NCBI GenBank assembly: GCA_019694475.1
Contig: JAIBBX010000001.1
Location: forward strand, 448,001-512,000
DNA from: Parachlamydiales bacterium
GTDB taxonomy: Bacteria > Chlamydiota > Chlamydiia > Chlamydiales > SM23-39
Direction: 5' to 3'
Length of the DNA: 64,000 nucleotides
This document shows positions 44,774 to 54,554 of the stretch, in pieces. The position numbers and the translations under genes are program-made. Positions within the stretch are counted from its first letter, which is position 1; each line of letters starts with the position of its first letter. A model generated the notes under the pieces. That model searched no databases. It was not told the DNA's origin and worked only from the letters and a program-made list of their open reading frames with translations.

Positions 44774-45853
44774 ATGACGGCATTACACCCAATATTTAGT
44801 TACGAAAACCATCCTGGATTATTGAAAGAGCTAGCAAAAGCCGCCAAAATAGGCATGGAAGAAGCTCCCCGCAATTACAAGGGGCTTGAGCAACTGATCG
44901 AATTCTTTCAAATCCCAGTCTCTTCTTTTGCAAACACGCCTTCGCCGGAAAGTTTTCGGGACCGCTTGGGATCCTACCGCAGATTAGTTCCTCTGTCCGA
45001 AAGATGGATCGAAAAAATGATTCCTGTTCAAACGGCCTTAGAAAACCCTAAAACAGAGGAACTAAAGCCCTTGCTTGCGGCGCTTTCAGCAGCTCACAAT
45101 GCTTTTCTTGTGCAATATGCAACAGAGTATCGACAGGCCTGCCCCTATGAACCGCACACAATTCTTGAGTGCTATCCGAAAACGATAGGGACTTTTCTCA
45201 AAGCGATTTATAGCGAAGTTAAAAAACTCTCTAAAGCTCAATATGAAAATTGGAAAGAAAAGGTTCAGGAAAGAAGCGAAGAGCTTCTCCCTGTGTTCAC
45301 ACAGCTTGCAATTGGTTATCTCATTGATCATCCATACGCGGAAATCCCTGAAATTTTTGAGGAGAGCGATATAGCTAACTTGCGGAAAGAAAAAGATCCC
45401 AAGACATCGATCGCTCGCCTTGCTAGCTCAATTCAATACGGATCCAAGAGACAAACCTTTAACGGAGTGATCCGCCTCGTCTATGAAGAGGCTGCAAAAA
45501 GCTTTCTCATTTTGGATCAAATCGATGGGAAAAAGAGGCCGAAGACGGCAGAAGATGCTTTTCGAATCGTTTTTTTGGCCCTATTGAGACAGCCATCATT
45601 GAAAGCAGAAGATTTGCCTATCGATTTCACGAGCAAAGAAAAGACCCTGGAAGCACATAAAAAATACAAAGCTTTAGAGAAAAAGAAAGACTTCGAAAAC
45701 CTTTTTTTGAATAGAGCTGATGATTCAGATGACAATTCAATTCGGGATCTTCTTCAAGACTGGCCGCCGATTTTTTATGACTGGTGCGATTCTATCAGGT
45801 TTCCACTACACGAGTTGGCGTTTGCCCTCGCGCCTCAGCCATCTTCCGATTGA
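44774..45853 (+). CDS. Hypothetical helical protein
   Basis: 359 residues, soluble, almost entirely helical, with no signal peptide or recognised motif; charged segments near 300-330 (KEKTLEAHKKYKALEKKKDFENLF). TATACT (44760-44765) ends 8 nt before the ATG and no Shine-Dalgarno is visible. The 3' end overlaps the convergent 610-residue gene by 59 bp. It may be a lineage-specific cytosolic or secreted protein. Confidence 0.5.
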   Translation: MTALHPIFSYENHPGLLKELAKAAKIGMEEAPRNYKGLEQLIEFFQIPVSSFANTPSPESFRDRLGSYRRLVPLSERWIEKMIPVQTALENPKTEELKPLLAALSAAHNAFLVQYATEYRQACPYEPHTILECYPKTIGTFLKAIYSEVKKLSKAQYENWKEKVQERSEELLPVFTQLAIGYLIDHPYAEIPEIFEESDIANLRKEKDPKTSIARLASSIQYGSKRQTFNGVIRLVYEEAAKSFLILDQIDGKKRPKTAEDAFRIVFLALLRQPSLKAEDLPIDFTSKEKTLEAHKKYKALEKKKDFENLFLNRADDSDDNSIRDLLQDWPPIFYDWCDSIRFPLHELAFALAPQPSSD

Positions 45854-47627
45854 ATTCCTCGAAATCATCCTCGTCGTCGTCTTCCGAAGGCTCGACAACA
45901 ACGACGACTGGCTTATCAACCGCTTGTTCTTCTGGCTGAACTGGAGGAAGCGGTTTGGCTCCTTTATCAAGTGCCAAAGCCGCGTCAGGAAGAGGAATCC
46001 ATTCAGGTTGACGAATCACCCATCGGTCTTCCTCAGGTTTGCCCATATCGATCGGAAATTCGAGCCGAACTCGCCGGGTGTATTTCTCTTCGATTTTATT
46101 CGGATTCACTACTCGAATGCTGTAGTCCGCGATTAGCTTAAAATGAGTCCCGTCGATTTGTTGAAGACATGCGCACTCTTTGTGCGGGCTGAAAAGCATA
46201 TATCCAATTCCGCCTTGAAAATCCAATATTTGTTCAAGTTCCCTTCTTACATATTCTGGAACAGCCCCTTTATCGATATTTTGGCAGACCGCTTCTTGCA
46301 AAGTAGCAAATAGATCATTATCGCCTTCCGCCATCCTTTTGAGATAGTTAAGCAAATGCGGCTTGGCTTCTTCACGCGAATTTTGCCCGGGAAATAAGAT
46401 TAAATCTGGGGGAGAGGATATAATCAATTTATCGTATCGATGTCCATCTTTCTTAAATTGCGCTGTTACATGTTCTGCATCGCGATCCTCAATATATGCT
46501 TTTACTCTTTCATGTACTTGCGGCCGTTGCATCGTACATCGAAGCTGCAAAACTTTATCCGTTACGAGCATTACAAGACTGGAGCCTCGCGCAATAATCA
46601 AATCCTTCTTCTTCCAAGCTTCTCGTTCCATTGGAGTAAGAAATGAAAAAGTCCAATCATCCATTTGCCCAATTTGATTCAAAATCTGCATGTTTAGACC
46701 CAAACGAATTACAATGCGCATCAAGGCTAGATTCCCATCATCTGCAAGACGCTCCAAAATCGTTTCCAATTCATGAGGTTTAGTTTCAGAAAAAGCTTTT
46801 TCAAACCAATCCAGACGCTCTGAAATAATTCTAATGTTATGAATCACATCCGCATTTTTGACCGCAGATTCATGCGCCGCTTGGATGAGAAAGGCTCCTT
46901 TCAGAACTCTACGATTAGGAATAAGCTCTCTCAATAAGTTATAAGGACTAACACCTTCTCTTTGGGCGCGTATCAAAACATCAAACACTCGATCAACGGA
47001 ATCGCCAAGCACTTTGAGAAGGAAAGGAAATCGATCTTGAATAAATTCTGTTCTTTTGTCGCGAGGAATTCGACTTAAACCGGGAAACTTACTCAGTTTG
47101 TACATTTGCAGTGCTGCAGGAAAATCAAGAGTAGCATCCGTATCGACTATTTTTTGAATCTCGGACATCGCCTGCACAGCCAATTCTGTTTCTGGACGAT
47201 CCAGAATATCTATCCAACCTTTACTGAAAATTTCTATATCATCAGCACCAGGCATAAGAAGCAACCGGTCAGGCCGGATACGTTGATCAAAAAGATGGCT
47301 GATTCTGCTTTTTGCAAAAGGAGATTGCAGATATGGACTAAAAACAGCAAATTTATGAGCTTTCAGATCCGGATCGTCCCTCAAACCACTAGCAACTTGA
47401 ATGAAGGCAAATGCCTCGGCAGCCTTCTTGACAATCTGAACATACTTTTCTTTCTCGCGGAAAATCTGAAAAGCACTCAACCCTTTCGATTTTAAATAGG
47501 CTTCTGTAAGTTTTTGAACATCGCCTCGAGCCGCCCATTCAACTAGAGCCGGGGCATCTTCAACAGACGTTGCAATCCAACTATATACATCAGCAGCAGA
47601 ATCATCTAAAGAAACCGAAATAGACAT
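45795..47627 (-). CDS. Large hypothetical protein with acidic C-terminal tail
   Basis: 610 residues, not recognised. The body is helical with many short repeats of Leu/Ile-rich helices (residues 1-330), which could be ankyrin- or HEAT-like but without a clear consensus. The region 340-540 is more beta-rich (LVMLVTDKVLQLRCTM, CACLQQIDGTHFKLIADYSIRVV). It ends in a Pro/Val-rich segment followed by a Glu/Asp cluster (EPSEDDDEDDFEEF). No signal peptide. Candidate effector by size and style only. Confidence 0.5.
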   Translation of the reverse strand: MSISVSLDDSAADVYSWIATSVEDAPALVEWAARGDVQKLTEAYLKSKGLSAFQIFREKEKYVQIVKKAAEAFAFIQVASGLRDDPDLKAHKFAVFSPYLQSPFAKSRISHLFDQRIRPDRLLLMPGADDIEIFSKGWIDILDRPETELAVQAMSEIQKIVDTDATLDFPAALQMYKLSKFPGLSRIPRDKRTEFIQDRFPFLLKVLGDSVDRVFDVLIRAQREGVSPYNLLRELIPNRRVLKGAFLIQAAHESAVKNADVIHNIRIISERLDWFEKAFSETKPHELETILERLADDGNLALMRIVIRLGLNMQILNQIGQMDDWTFSFLTPMEREAWKKKDLIIARGSSLVMLVTDKVLQLRCTMQRPQVHERVKAYIEDRDAEHVTAQFKKDGHRYDKLIISSPPDLILFPGQNSREEAKPHLLNYLKRMAEGDNDLFATLQEAVCQNIDKGAVPEYVRRELEQILDFQGGIGYMLFSPHKECACLQQIDGTHFKLIADYSIRVVNPNKIEEKYTRRVRLEFPIDMGKPEEDRWVIRQPEWIPLPDAALALDKGAKPLPPVQPEEQAVDKPVVVVVEPSEDDDEDDFEEFNRKMAEARGQTPTRVVET

Positions 47628-47751
47628 AAAACCATCAATTTTTATATATAATTATACCAAAAATTTCTATTTAATTATATAAATACGCAATCAATTAAAG
47701 ATCAAACACTTGCACAATGGATTTGAGGTGGCAGATTTATTGGGATAGGTT

Positions 47752-47781
47752 TTGACATCTCACTCAATTTTTTTATATACT
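47752..47781 (+). promoter_or_regulatory. Promoter of the MOMP-like cluster
   Basis: Perfect TTGACA (47752-47757), 18 bases, TATACT (47776-47781), then 6 bases to ATG 47788. This is the best sigma70-type promoter in the window. Confidence 0.7.
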
Positions 47782-47787
47782 TTTGGA

Positions 47788-48816
47788 ATGAAAAAGCTTT
47801 TTGTCTTTTTTGCAGCTGCGACCCTTTGCATGGATGCGCAAGAATGCGCGGTTCCCAATACTCCAGCTAGATTCAACCCCGAATGCAGAAGTTTTGATGG
47901 GTTTGTCAATCTGATCGTTTGGACTGCAAGAGAAGCTGGCGCTGATTTCTGGGCGGAAGAACTGACCCTCACAACTTCTTCATCTACTAACAACCTTTTA
48001 GAAATCGATTTTGGATGGGATCCTGGCTTTAGAGTAGGAGTTGGATATGGGATGAACCGCGATGGATGGGATACGCAAGCCTACTATACCTGGTTTCATA
48101 CCCGCGGAAAAGATTCGATTTCGAGTTTGCCTGGAACGATTCATTCCTCATTCGTAGGCAACTTTTATGTGTCGAATCCAAATGGATTAGGCCTTAGCGG
48201 CCCTTCTTATCAAAGCGCAAGCATTGACTGGAACATTCATTACAATATGTTTGATTGGGAATTGGGCCGCTCATTTTGGGTGAGCCAAGCGCTTGCTTTG
48301 CGTCCATTTATGGGCATAAAAGGAGGATGGATCAATCAATCGATGGATTCTACATGGGAAAATCCCTCTTTTTCAGGGTCTCAATTCGTCAATCCTCAGA
48401 CCTTTCATAAGGGAAGAGAAAACGTGAAAAACAACTTTTGGGGCATAGGGCCATCGATTGGGATGAACACGAAATGGAATCTCTTTGCAAGCCGATGCCA
48501 AATGTTCCATCTTTTAGCCGATTTTTCTGGAGCTCTCATGTGGGGGCACTGGACTTTTCATGACTCCTATCACAATGACATAGATCAACACATCTTTATT
48601 GGAATGCAAAACATCAATAGCGGGGCCACCGCAATTCGAGGCTTCTTGGGTTTTGGCTGGGAAATGGTTTTGAGCGATTATCGCATGGCCGCAAAATTGG
48701 GCTATGAATCGCAATTTTGGCTGGATCAGCTGCAGTACTATTCATTTGTTAGGGGGAGATTATCGAATGTGCTGACTTTACAAGGAGGAACTCTTGAGTT
48801 CTCATTCGATTTCTAA
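47788..48816 (+). CDS. MOMP-like outer-membrane protein, copy 1
   Basis: 342 residues with a signal peptide (MKKLFVFFAAATLCMDAQ). It shares with its two downstream neighbours FDWELGRSFWVSQALALRPFMGIKGGWINQS, NNFWGIGPSIGMNTKW, an FLGFGWE strand and an amphipathic barrel ending in a terminal Phe (LEFSFDF), as in outer-membrane porins. These features fit the MOMP-like families of environmental chlamydiae. The ATG at 47788 follows the -10 by 6 nt; a TTG at 47752 coincides with the -35 box and is excluded. Confidence 0.82.
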   Translation: MKKLFVFFAAATLCMDAQECAVPNTPARFNPECRSFDGFVNLIVWTAREAGADFWAEELTLTTSSSTNNLLEIDFGWDPGFRVGVGYGMNRDGWDTQAYYTWFHTRGKDSISSLPGTIHSSFVGNFYVSNPNGLGLSGPSYQSASIDWNIHYNMFDWELGRSFWVSQALALRPFMGIKGGWINQSMDSTWENPSFSGSQFVNPQTFHKGRENVKNNFWGIGPSIGMNTKWNLFASRCQMFHLLADFSGALMWGHWTFHDSYHNDIDQHIFIGMQNINSGATAIRGFLGFGWEMVLSDYRMAAKLGYESQFWLDQLQYYSFVRGRLSNVLTLQGGTLEFSFDF

Positions 48817-49822
48817 GAGCTTTCTCATCATAGCCATCTTTTTGTCCTCCCATCTCCATGCATTTCCGAATGTTTCAACTCGTCCAGAATGTTCGTCCGG
48901 AGGATGGGTAGTCAGCGCTGATTTTCTTGCTTGGTATGCGTCGCAAGAAGTCGCTTCGATCTATGCTGATGTGGTCACCCGCTTTGGGGTGATTCCGGGA
49001 AGCTGGGGAGCGCCCGGGTTCAATTTCAAATGGGATTATGGCTTCCGGATTGGAGCTGGTTCTAATTTGACCTATGATCAATGGGACACAACTCTTTCTT
49101 GGACATGGTTTCGCACAGACGCAAAACATTCGATTCCTTTTAACCCGAATGCGACTGTGGGAGCCGAGTTTTTTGGGGCTTTTTTGTCATTCGCCCTTGA
49201 AAATAACGATGTTTTAAATACTTCTGAGAGTCTAAGCGTCCGATGGAGCCTTCTCTTCAATATGTTTGATTGGGAATTGGGACGGGGATTTTGGGTCAGC
49301 AACGACTTGTCCATACGCCCATTCTTAGGCCTAAAGGGCGGATGGATCCATCAATCGATTGATGCAACCTACGATAACCTCTCCGTTAATTCTGTAGCCA
49401 CACCCAATGTGGGAATCGAACACTTGAAGAATGATTTTTGGGGAATCGGCCCTTCTGGCGGTATAAATACAAAGTGGAGAGTGCGCGATTTTGGATCCCA
49501 TTTCTTCGATCTATTTGGCGATTTTTCCGCAGCTGAGATGTGGGGGACATGGTCCTGCAGCGACGTGTATAGCACCTCTATACCTACAACCTCTTCTGTA
49601 AACTCGAAAAATTCATCTTTAGGTGCTTTGATGTGCCGCGGATTTGTGGGTATTGGATGGGATGCTGATTTTCGAACAAAGCAGTCTCATTTCGCAGCAA
49701 AACTGGGTTATGAAATGCAAATCTGGTTCAATCAGCTCCGGATTGCCACTTTCCAGCTTCAGCGTTTGCATAATGATTTAACTTTGCAGGGAGTCACATT
49801 CAATTGCCGACTGGATTATTGA
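48794..49822 (+). CDS. MOMP-like outer-membrane protein, copy 2
   Basis: 342 residues starting with TTG at 48794, inside the last 23 bases of copy 1; no nearby ATG exists. Signal peptide about 1-23 (SKSFLIIAIFLSSHLHA). The paralogue motifs are FDWELGRGFWVSNDLSIRPFLGLKGGWIHQS, LKNDFWGIGPSGGINTKW and the closing CRLDY strand. Probably a trimeric porin-like barrel. Overlap with copy 1 indicates coupled translation. Confidence 0.8.
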   Translation: MSSHSISKSFLIIAIFLSSHLHAFPNVSTRPECSSGGWVVSADFLAWYASQEVASIYADVVTRFGVIPGSWGAPGFNFKWDYGFRIGAGSNLTYDQWDTTLSWTWFRTDAKHSIPFNPNATVGAEFFGAFLSFALENNDVLNTSESLSVRWSLLFNMFDWELGRGFWVSNDLSIRPFLGLKGGWIHQSIDATYDNLSVNSVATPNVGIEHLKNDFWGIGPSGGINTKWRVRDFGSHFFDLFGDFSAAEMWGTWSCSDVYSTSIPTTSSVNSKNSSLGALMCRGFVGIGWDADFRTKQSHFAAKLGYEMQIWFNQLRIATFQLQRLHNDLTLQGVTFNCRLDY

Positions 49823-49830
49823 AGAGTTTT

Positions 49831-50802
49831 ATGAAAAATATCATCGCAGCACTCATCTTAGCTTTAGGAACTCTCCATGCAGATGGATTATTCAATCCTT
49901 CAGTTAGACGCTGCGAACAATTGGGCACCGTTGACATATATGCAAAGGGTTTTTATTGGTACGCAAGCGAAACGCTTGATTGGGCCTTTACCTTGAATCA
50001 CACGGCGAATACGGTCAATTCAGACTATCGATCATTGGTGTTCGATTGGGCCCCAGGCTTTTCAGTTGGTTTTGGATTCAATATCGATCACGATCAATGG
50101 GATGTTAGAACAAGCTATACCTGGTTCAATGCCAAAGCGTCCGATCACACAACCGGCCCCGTCACATCGGCCTTTTTGGGCGCGCGAACCTCTCTGATAG
50201 AATTGATCCAACTCTTTTCGGCAGGAAAAGGGAAATTGAATCTTCTCTACAACATGTTCGATATCGATTTGGGCCGCGGCTATTTTTTAAGCGACTGTCT
50301 CTCCATACGGCCCTCTATTGGAATCAAAGGAGGGTGGATCACTCAAAAAATCCGCACCTCATGGACAATCGATAATTTTATCCTCACCGGTTCGCCTCTG
50401 AATGCCACAGAAAATCTCAATCAACGTTTTCAAGGAGGAGGCCCTAAAGGGGGCATAACAGGAAAGTGGTATCTGAGCCCAAATTTTAGTCTTATGAGCC
50501 AATTCGAAGCGGGATATCTTTGGGGGCACTGGTCCATCAACGACACATTTATTGACAATCTGAACACAATTATTTTTGTAAAAACAACCGACCGCAATTA
50601 TGGCGCCCTAGTCTTCCATAGTTTTTTGGGATTTGGCTGGGACAGCAACTTCAACTGCGATCAATCTCACATCGCTTTGCAAATCGGCTATGAAATCGAA
50701 GATTGGTTCAATCATCTTCAGATCTTTACCAACACATCGGGCTCGCAGAATAACGACCTCATCCTGCAAGGATTCAACTGCAGTCTAAATCTTGATTTCT
50801 AA
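49831..50802 (+). CDS. MOMP-like outer-membrane protein, copy 3
   Basis: 323 residues from ATG 49831 (GAAGAG upstream). Signal peptide MKNIIAALILALGTLHA. More diverged than copies 1 and 2 but with the same backbone: FDIDLGRGYFLSDCLSIRPSIGIKGGWITQK, GGGPKGGITGKWY, FHSFLGFGWDS and a terminal LNLDF. Conserved cysteines differ between the three copies (here near 27 and at the C-terminus), which may reflect different disulphide networks. Confidence 0.8.
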   Translation: MKNIIAALILALGTLHADGLFNPSVRRCEQLGTVDIYAKGFYWYASETLDWAFTLNHTANTVNSDYRSLVFDWAPGFSVGFGFNIDHDQWDVRTSYTWFNAKASDHTTGPVTSAFLGARTSLIELIQLFSAGKGKLNLLYNMFDIDLGRGYFLSDCLSIRPSIGIKGGWITQKIRTSWTIDNFILTGSPLNATENLNQRFQGGGPKGGITGKWYLSPNFSLMSQFEAGYLWGHWSINDTFIDNLNTIIFVKTTDRNYGALVFHSFLGFGWDSNFNCDQSHIALQIGYEIEDWFNHLQIFTNTSGSQNNDLILQGFNCSLNLDF

Positions 50803-50843
50803 AGCAAACGACGCGCGCCTCCTATCTTCAATGCTCAAAAAAT

Positions 50844-50872
50844 TTGATTTCAAAGCTGATTTAGGATAAAAG
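50844..50872 (+). promoter_or_regulatory. Promoter of the inverse-autotransporter-like gene
   Basis: TTGATT (50844-50849), 17 bases, TAAAAG (50867-50872). The gene has a normal leader with AAAGG before ATG 50898. Confidence 0.45.
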
Positions 50873-50897
50873 CAGACATAGTTTTTTAAAGGTGTTC

Positions 50898-53363
50898 ATG
50901 CTCCGTTTTGTTTTTTTCGCAAGCGCTCTTTCTCTAAGCGGTTTTGCTGCCGTCCAAAACGAATCGGAAAATTGTCCTGATGGCAAACAACACTATCGAG
51001 CTAACCTTCGTCACATTGAAAGAGGGGGCATCGGGTATCGAGATGGTTATACGACTCTTGAAGTATTTTTCGCTTCAGATCCAAGCCAATGGGAAGTCAC
51101 CCCGTTTTTTGATGCTAGGGGCCACATTTTTGATAATGGAAAATGGGCAGCCAACGCGGGAATTGGGTTGAGAGCTCTGTGGGCAGGCCGCGTTTACGGC
51201 ATAAACACCTACTACGATTATAGAAATACCGATCATTTCAACGCGAATCAAATTGGAGCGGGCCTTGAAACTCTTGGCGAACTCTTTGATTTTCGAATCA
51301 ACGGCTATTTGCCTGTTGGGGCAAAAATGAGCCGTCCTTTTGACCCAGTCTTTGCAACTTTCTCCGGCAATTACATGCTTGTATCGCAAAAGTTTCAATC
51401 TGCGATGAAAGGGGTCAATGCAGAATTTGGGTACCACTTTGGGAAATCTGATTCGTTTGATTTCTATGCAGCAGCCGGACCTTACTATTTTCTAGGAAAA
51501 ATCGATCCAGCTACCTGGGGCGGAAAAGCAAGGATATCAGGAACATTCAAAGACATTTTAACCCTTGAAATCAGCGATTCGTATGACAGGACTTTCCATA
51601 ACAAATTCCAAGGTCAAATTTCCTTAAGCTTTTCTTTTGGGCCAAAGTCAAAGGTCAAAGAACAGGGCCGCACATGCAAAAATGCCAATATATTAAACAA
51701 TCGCATGCTGCAGCCGGTAGATAGGCAAGAGATTATTGTCATCGACAAAAAAAGAAAAAACGCCGTAGCCATCGACCCCGCCACAGGACTTCCCTACTTC
51801 TTTGTATTCGTTGATAATACAAGCAGTTCTAACGGTACCTATGAAAGCCCTTACCACAGCCTAGCTCAAGCGCAAGACAACTCTTCACCAAATGACATCA
51901 TCTATGTATTCCCGGGTAACGGAACAACTACTGGAATGGATTCTGGAATCATTTTAAAAGAAAACCAGAAGTTTTGGGGATCTGGCGTGAGCCACCTATT
52001 GCAAATTTCCGATGGAACCATCAACATCCCTCCGCAAACCACCTCTTCCCCCACTATTACAAACACAAATATAGATACCGAGGGCAATGCTGTCACCCTG
52101 GCGGCTAATAACAGCGTAAGCGGTTTTAGGATCGTATCCGCAATCCACGATGCCATCTATGGAACTGACCAGCAAAATTTAGAGATTTCTTCTTGTACTT
52201 TCGAGAACAACCAAACATTTGCAATCGAGAGCTCCTTTAACGGAAATGCCTCCATATCCATAACGAACAATCAGTTTTTGAACAACGTCAATGGCATCTT
52301 TTTGGATCTTAAAGGAACGTCTATCGTTGACTGCTCGAACAATACCTTTGAAGGTCAAACTTCTGTTTCTAATTTTCCGTTGGAAATATCTGCGGATAGA
52401 AACATCCTTTCCGCTTATATCGAAAATAACATTTTTCAGAACAACGTGACTGGCAGCTTCAAACTCGCAGTCAATAACGCTTCAGATATAGATATTAAAT
52501 TCGTCAATAATACGATTACGAATAACGGAACGGGGTCTCAATCGAGCTTAGGTTCAAGCATTACAATCTTGCCGAACGGAACTACCGATCATTTTTCAAT
52601 TTTCTTTAAAGGCAATAGATTCTCCGAAAATGGATCGAATTCTTTTTACATGCATCCTAATCCTGGTAGCGTAATTACAAATCTAGAAGTCGCAGCAATC
52701 AGCAACACAATGTCCAATAATGGAGGCTCCGGCCTAGTCCTTGCAACCCCGTCTGATACTTTGATGCTGCTTGCAACTGACAATACAATCGCAGAATGCA
52801 ATGACAATGGAATCGCTGTTATAAGTCCAACGCTTACTTCATCCGGAAATATAATAATTAAAAACAATACTATTGCAGGAATTAAAAACAGTTCTAACGG
52901 AATTGCTGTAAACCAAGATTTTTCATCCCTTGATCTAACAATATTGAATAATGAAATTAATGGATGCGACGGCACAGGTATTATCAGTTATGCCAATACC
53001 GGCATCGACCTTCTGACCATGAATATTTCTGGAAATACAATAAGCAACTGCCAAAATATGTCGACAAATGCTGCCTCAGGACTGGATATAGAGCAATACA
53101 AAACCCTTACAGGCTCAATTAGGAACAATACGTTCATTGCCAATATACCCACCGCAGTATTTGTTGGTTCGGCTCAAACAACCCCTGCGGTCTGCCTAAC
53201 TCTAACCGACAACAACAATACTGCTAATTATGTTCTCGACTCAGGCACAGGAACCTTCAAATTAGGCCCTTGCGATGTAAACTCTGTCAATACAGGCATG
53301 ATCAGCCCAACAGGAATGATTACGCTTATCGAATCTTGTCCTGATGCAATTCCGTGCCCTTAA
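50898..53363 (+). CDS. Inverse-autotransporter-like beta-barrel with beta-helix passenger (putative adhesin)
   Basis: 821 residues from ATG 50898. Signal peptide about 1-18. Residues about 25-255 form an intimin/invasin-like barrel (GIGYRDGYTTLEVFFASD, FFDARGHIFDNGKWAANAGIGLRAL, INTYYDYR, FSGNYMLVSQKF and a last strand ISLSFSFGPK). A linker follows (LQPVDRQEIIVI), then a DUF1565-like start of a right-handed beta-helix (NGTYESPYHSLAQAQD). Some 450 residues of Asn/Ser/Thr-rich coils (NNTFxxN-like) come next, and the protein ends in a Cys-containing tail. The barrel comes first and the passenger last, the reverse of classical autotransporters, so the passenger should be exposed on the cell surface. 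Likely adhesion role; not proven. Confidence 0.78.
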   Translation: MLRFVFFASALSLSGFAAVQNESENCPDGKQHYRANLRHIERGGIGYRDGYTTLEVFFASDPSQWEVTPFFDARGHIFDNGKWAANAGIGLRALWAGRVYGINTYYDYRNTDHFNANQIGAGLETLGELFDFRINGYLPVGAKMSRPFDPVFATFSGNYMLVSQKFQSAMKGVNAEFGYHFGKSDSFDFYAAAGPYYFLGKIDPATWGGKARISGTFKDILTLEISDSYDRTFHNKFQGQISLSFSFGPKSKVKEQGRTCKNANILNNRMLQPVDRQEIIVIDKKRKNAVAIDPATGLPYFFVFVDNTSSSNGTYESPYHSLAQAQDNSSPNDIIYVFPGNGTTTGMDSGIILKENQKFWGSGVSHLLQISDGTINIPPQTTSSPTITNTNIDTEGNAVTLAANNSVSGFRIVSAIHDAIYGTDQQNLEISSCTFENNQTFAIESSFNGNASISITNNQFLNNVNGIFLDLKGTSIVDCSNNTFEGQTSVSNFPLEISADRNILSAYIENNIFQNNVTGSFKLAVNNASDIDIKFVNNTITNNGTGSQSSLGSSITILPNGTTDHFSIFFKGNRFSENGSNSFYMHPNPGSVITNLEVAAISNTMSNNGGSGLVLATPSDTLMLLATDNTIAECNDNGIAVISPTLTSSGNIIIKNNTIAGIKNSSNGIAVNQDFSSLDLTILNNEINGCDGTGIISYANTGIDLLTMNISGNTISNCQNMSTNAASGLDIEQYKTLTGSIRNNTFIANIPTAVFVGSAQTTPAVCLTLTDNNNTANYVLDSGTGTFKLGPCDVNSVNTGMISPTGMITLIESCPDAIPCP

Positions 53364-53370
53364 ATGAGAA

Positions 53371-53667
53371 TTACAATTCCAGATCAAAAAACTCTCGAAC
53401 TTCTGAGGCCACCCGGTTGGCAAGACCTTGAAGTTCTCTGATTTGATATCGAAGATCGGCGGGTAAATCCCCCCCTTCGAATTCAGCATCCGCAAGAAGA
53501 AAGATACGATCTTCCGCAACAGAAAAATCAAACTGCAGATTTCCGATCTGATCTTCATTTATCTGGGGCACTCTTTCACAAAGCGACAAAAGTTCTCTTC
53601 TTAGAGATGCAGCATGGTAATTCCATTCATCAAATGTCCAAGAAGACTCGATTCCTTGAAGATGCAT
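53371..53667 (-). CDS. Hypothetical small acidic protein
   Basis: 98 residues from ATG 53667 (frame open to 53694). I prefer 53667 because a TATAAT overlaps the upstream ATG region, 12 nt before it. Helical, acidic (WTFDEWNYHAASLRRELLSLCERVPQINEDQ, LADAEFEGGDLPADL). No known family. Convergent with the adhesin gene, 7 bp from its stop. Confidence 0.5.
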   Translation of the reverse strand: MHLQGIESSWTFDEWNYHAASLRRELLSLCERVPQINEDQIGNLQFDFSVAEDRIFLLADAEFEGGDLPADLRYQIRELQGLANRVASEVREFFDLEL

Positions 53668-53776
53668 AACAAACAACCCATTATAAGCCAACAATTTACA
53701 ACAACCTGCAATTCACATCAACAGTTGGTTTTTCAACATCTGGTATAAAAACTGTCTTGTTTGCTACATAGAAGAG

Positions 53777-54418
53777 ATGTTTGAAGCGATCTCTTACACT
53801 AAAAGTTCTCATGCTCAAGATCTATTCATTTATGAAAGATTCCATAATAAGTGGGAAAAAGTAGATGGTCTCTTTGTCGATGTCGGAGCTAAAGATGGAA
53901 TTGAGACAAGCAACACCTATTTTTTCGAAGCCTATCTAGGTTGGAATGGGATTTGCTTCGAGCCCAATCCCCTTTCATTTTTTAAATGTCAAAAAAGTCG
54001 AAAAGGGCCGGTTTATCCTATTGGAATTGGGAAAGGAGGGCGCCGGGAATTTTTTTGCTGTCCAAATACCCCAGGATGGTCTGGGATTATTGAAAATTAT
54101 CACCCAGAGCATAAATCATATGAAGTCTATCTCGAATACAAATCTTCAGAAAATGTGATTCAAATCGAAACTGTTCCTCTGCAAAACATTCTAGATGTTC
54201 ATAAATATCGTCACATTCACTTCCTAGATGTGGACACAGAAGGGGGAGAACTGGAAATCCTGGATACGATTGACTATCAAAAGACGCATATCGATGTGAT
54301 CAATGTCGAAAATCTATTTTCTAAGGAGCGGCTCCGCCTCTTTCTCAAAAAACGAGGATTCGTTCTTTTCCATGAATTCCCGAATGATGACCTTTTTGTG
54401 CACGAAACGTTTTTATAG
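53777..54418 (+). CDS. FkbM-family methyltransferase
   Basis: 213 residues. The SAM-binding region is DGLFVDVGAKDGIETSNTYFFEAYLGWNGICFEPNP, and the later FkbM acid motif is HIHFLDVDTEGGELEILDTIDYQ. Members O-methylate sugars or other small molecules, often in surface polysaccharide or natural-product pathways. No other glycan genes lie next to it. It is the last gene before the tRNA remnant that marks the island border. Confidence 0.85.
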   Translation: MFEAISYTKSSHAQDLFIYERFHNKWEKVDGLFVDVGAKDGIETSNTYFFEAYLGWNGICFEPNPLSFFKCQKSRKGPVYPIGIGKGGRREFFCCPNTPGWSGIIENYHPEHKSYEVYLEYKSSENVIQIETVPLQNILDVHKYRHIHFLDVDTEGGELEILDTIDYQKTHIDVINVENLFSKERLRLFLKKRGFVLFHEFPNDDLFVHETFL

Positions 54419-54430
54419 GGGGCCTGATGA

Positions 54431-54480
54431 AGAAACTCCGGTCGTTTGATTCGAACAAACGACCAATGGATTAACAGTCC
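54431..54480 (-). repeat. tRNA-Asn 3' fragment (attachment-site copy)
   Basis: Matches bases 62346-62395 at 48 of 50 positions. On the minus strand it holds the anticodon stem-loop with GTT, the T-arm and the 3' acceptor end. The two mismatches (bases 54441-54442) fall in the acceptor/T-stem junction. The 5' third of the tRNA (D-arm, 5' acceptor strand) is missing, so it cannot be a working tRNA. Confidence 0.9.
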
Positions 54481-54554
54481 GTTATATAACAACAATTTAC
54501 AACGAACGGCAATTCCTAGCAACAATAGAATCAAATACTTAAAGCAAGACATGT

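Noticed and set aside
54481..54520. Repeat of the ACAATTTACAAC string (also near 53692)
   Set aside because: The shared core is about 14 AT-rich bases followed by poor similarity; too short to call an attachment site or IS end.
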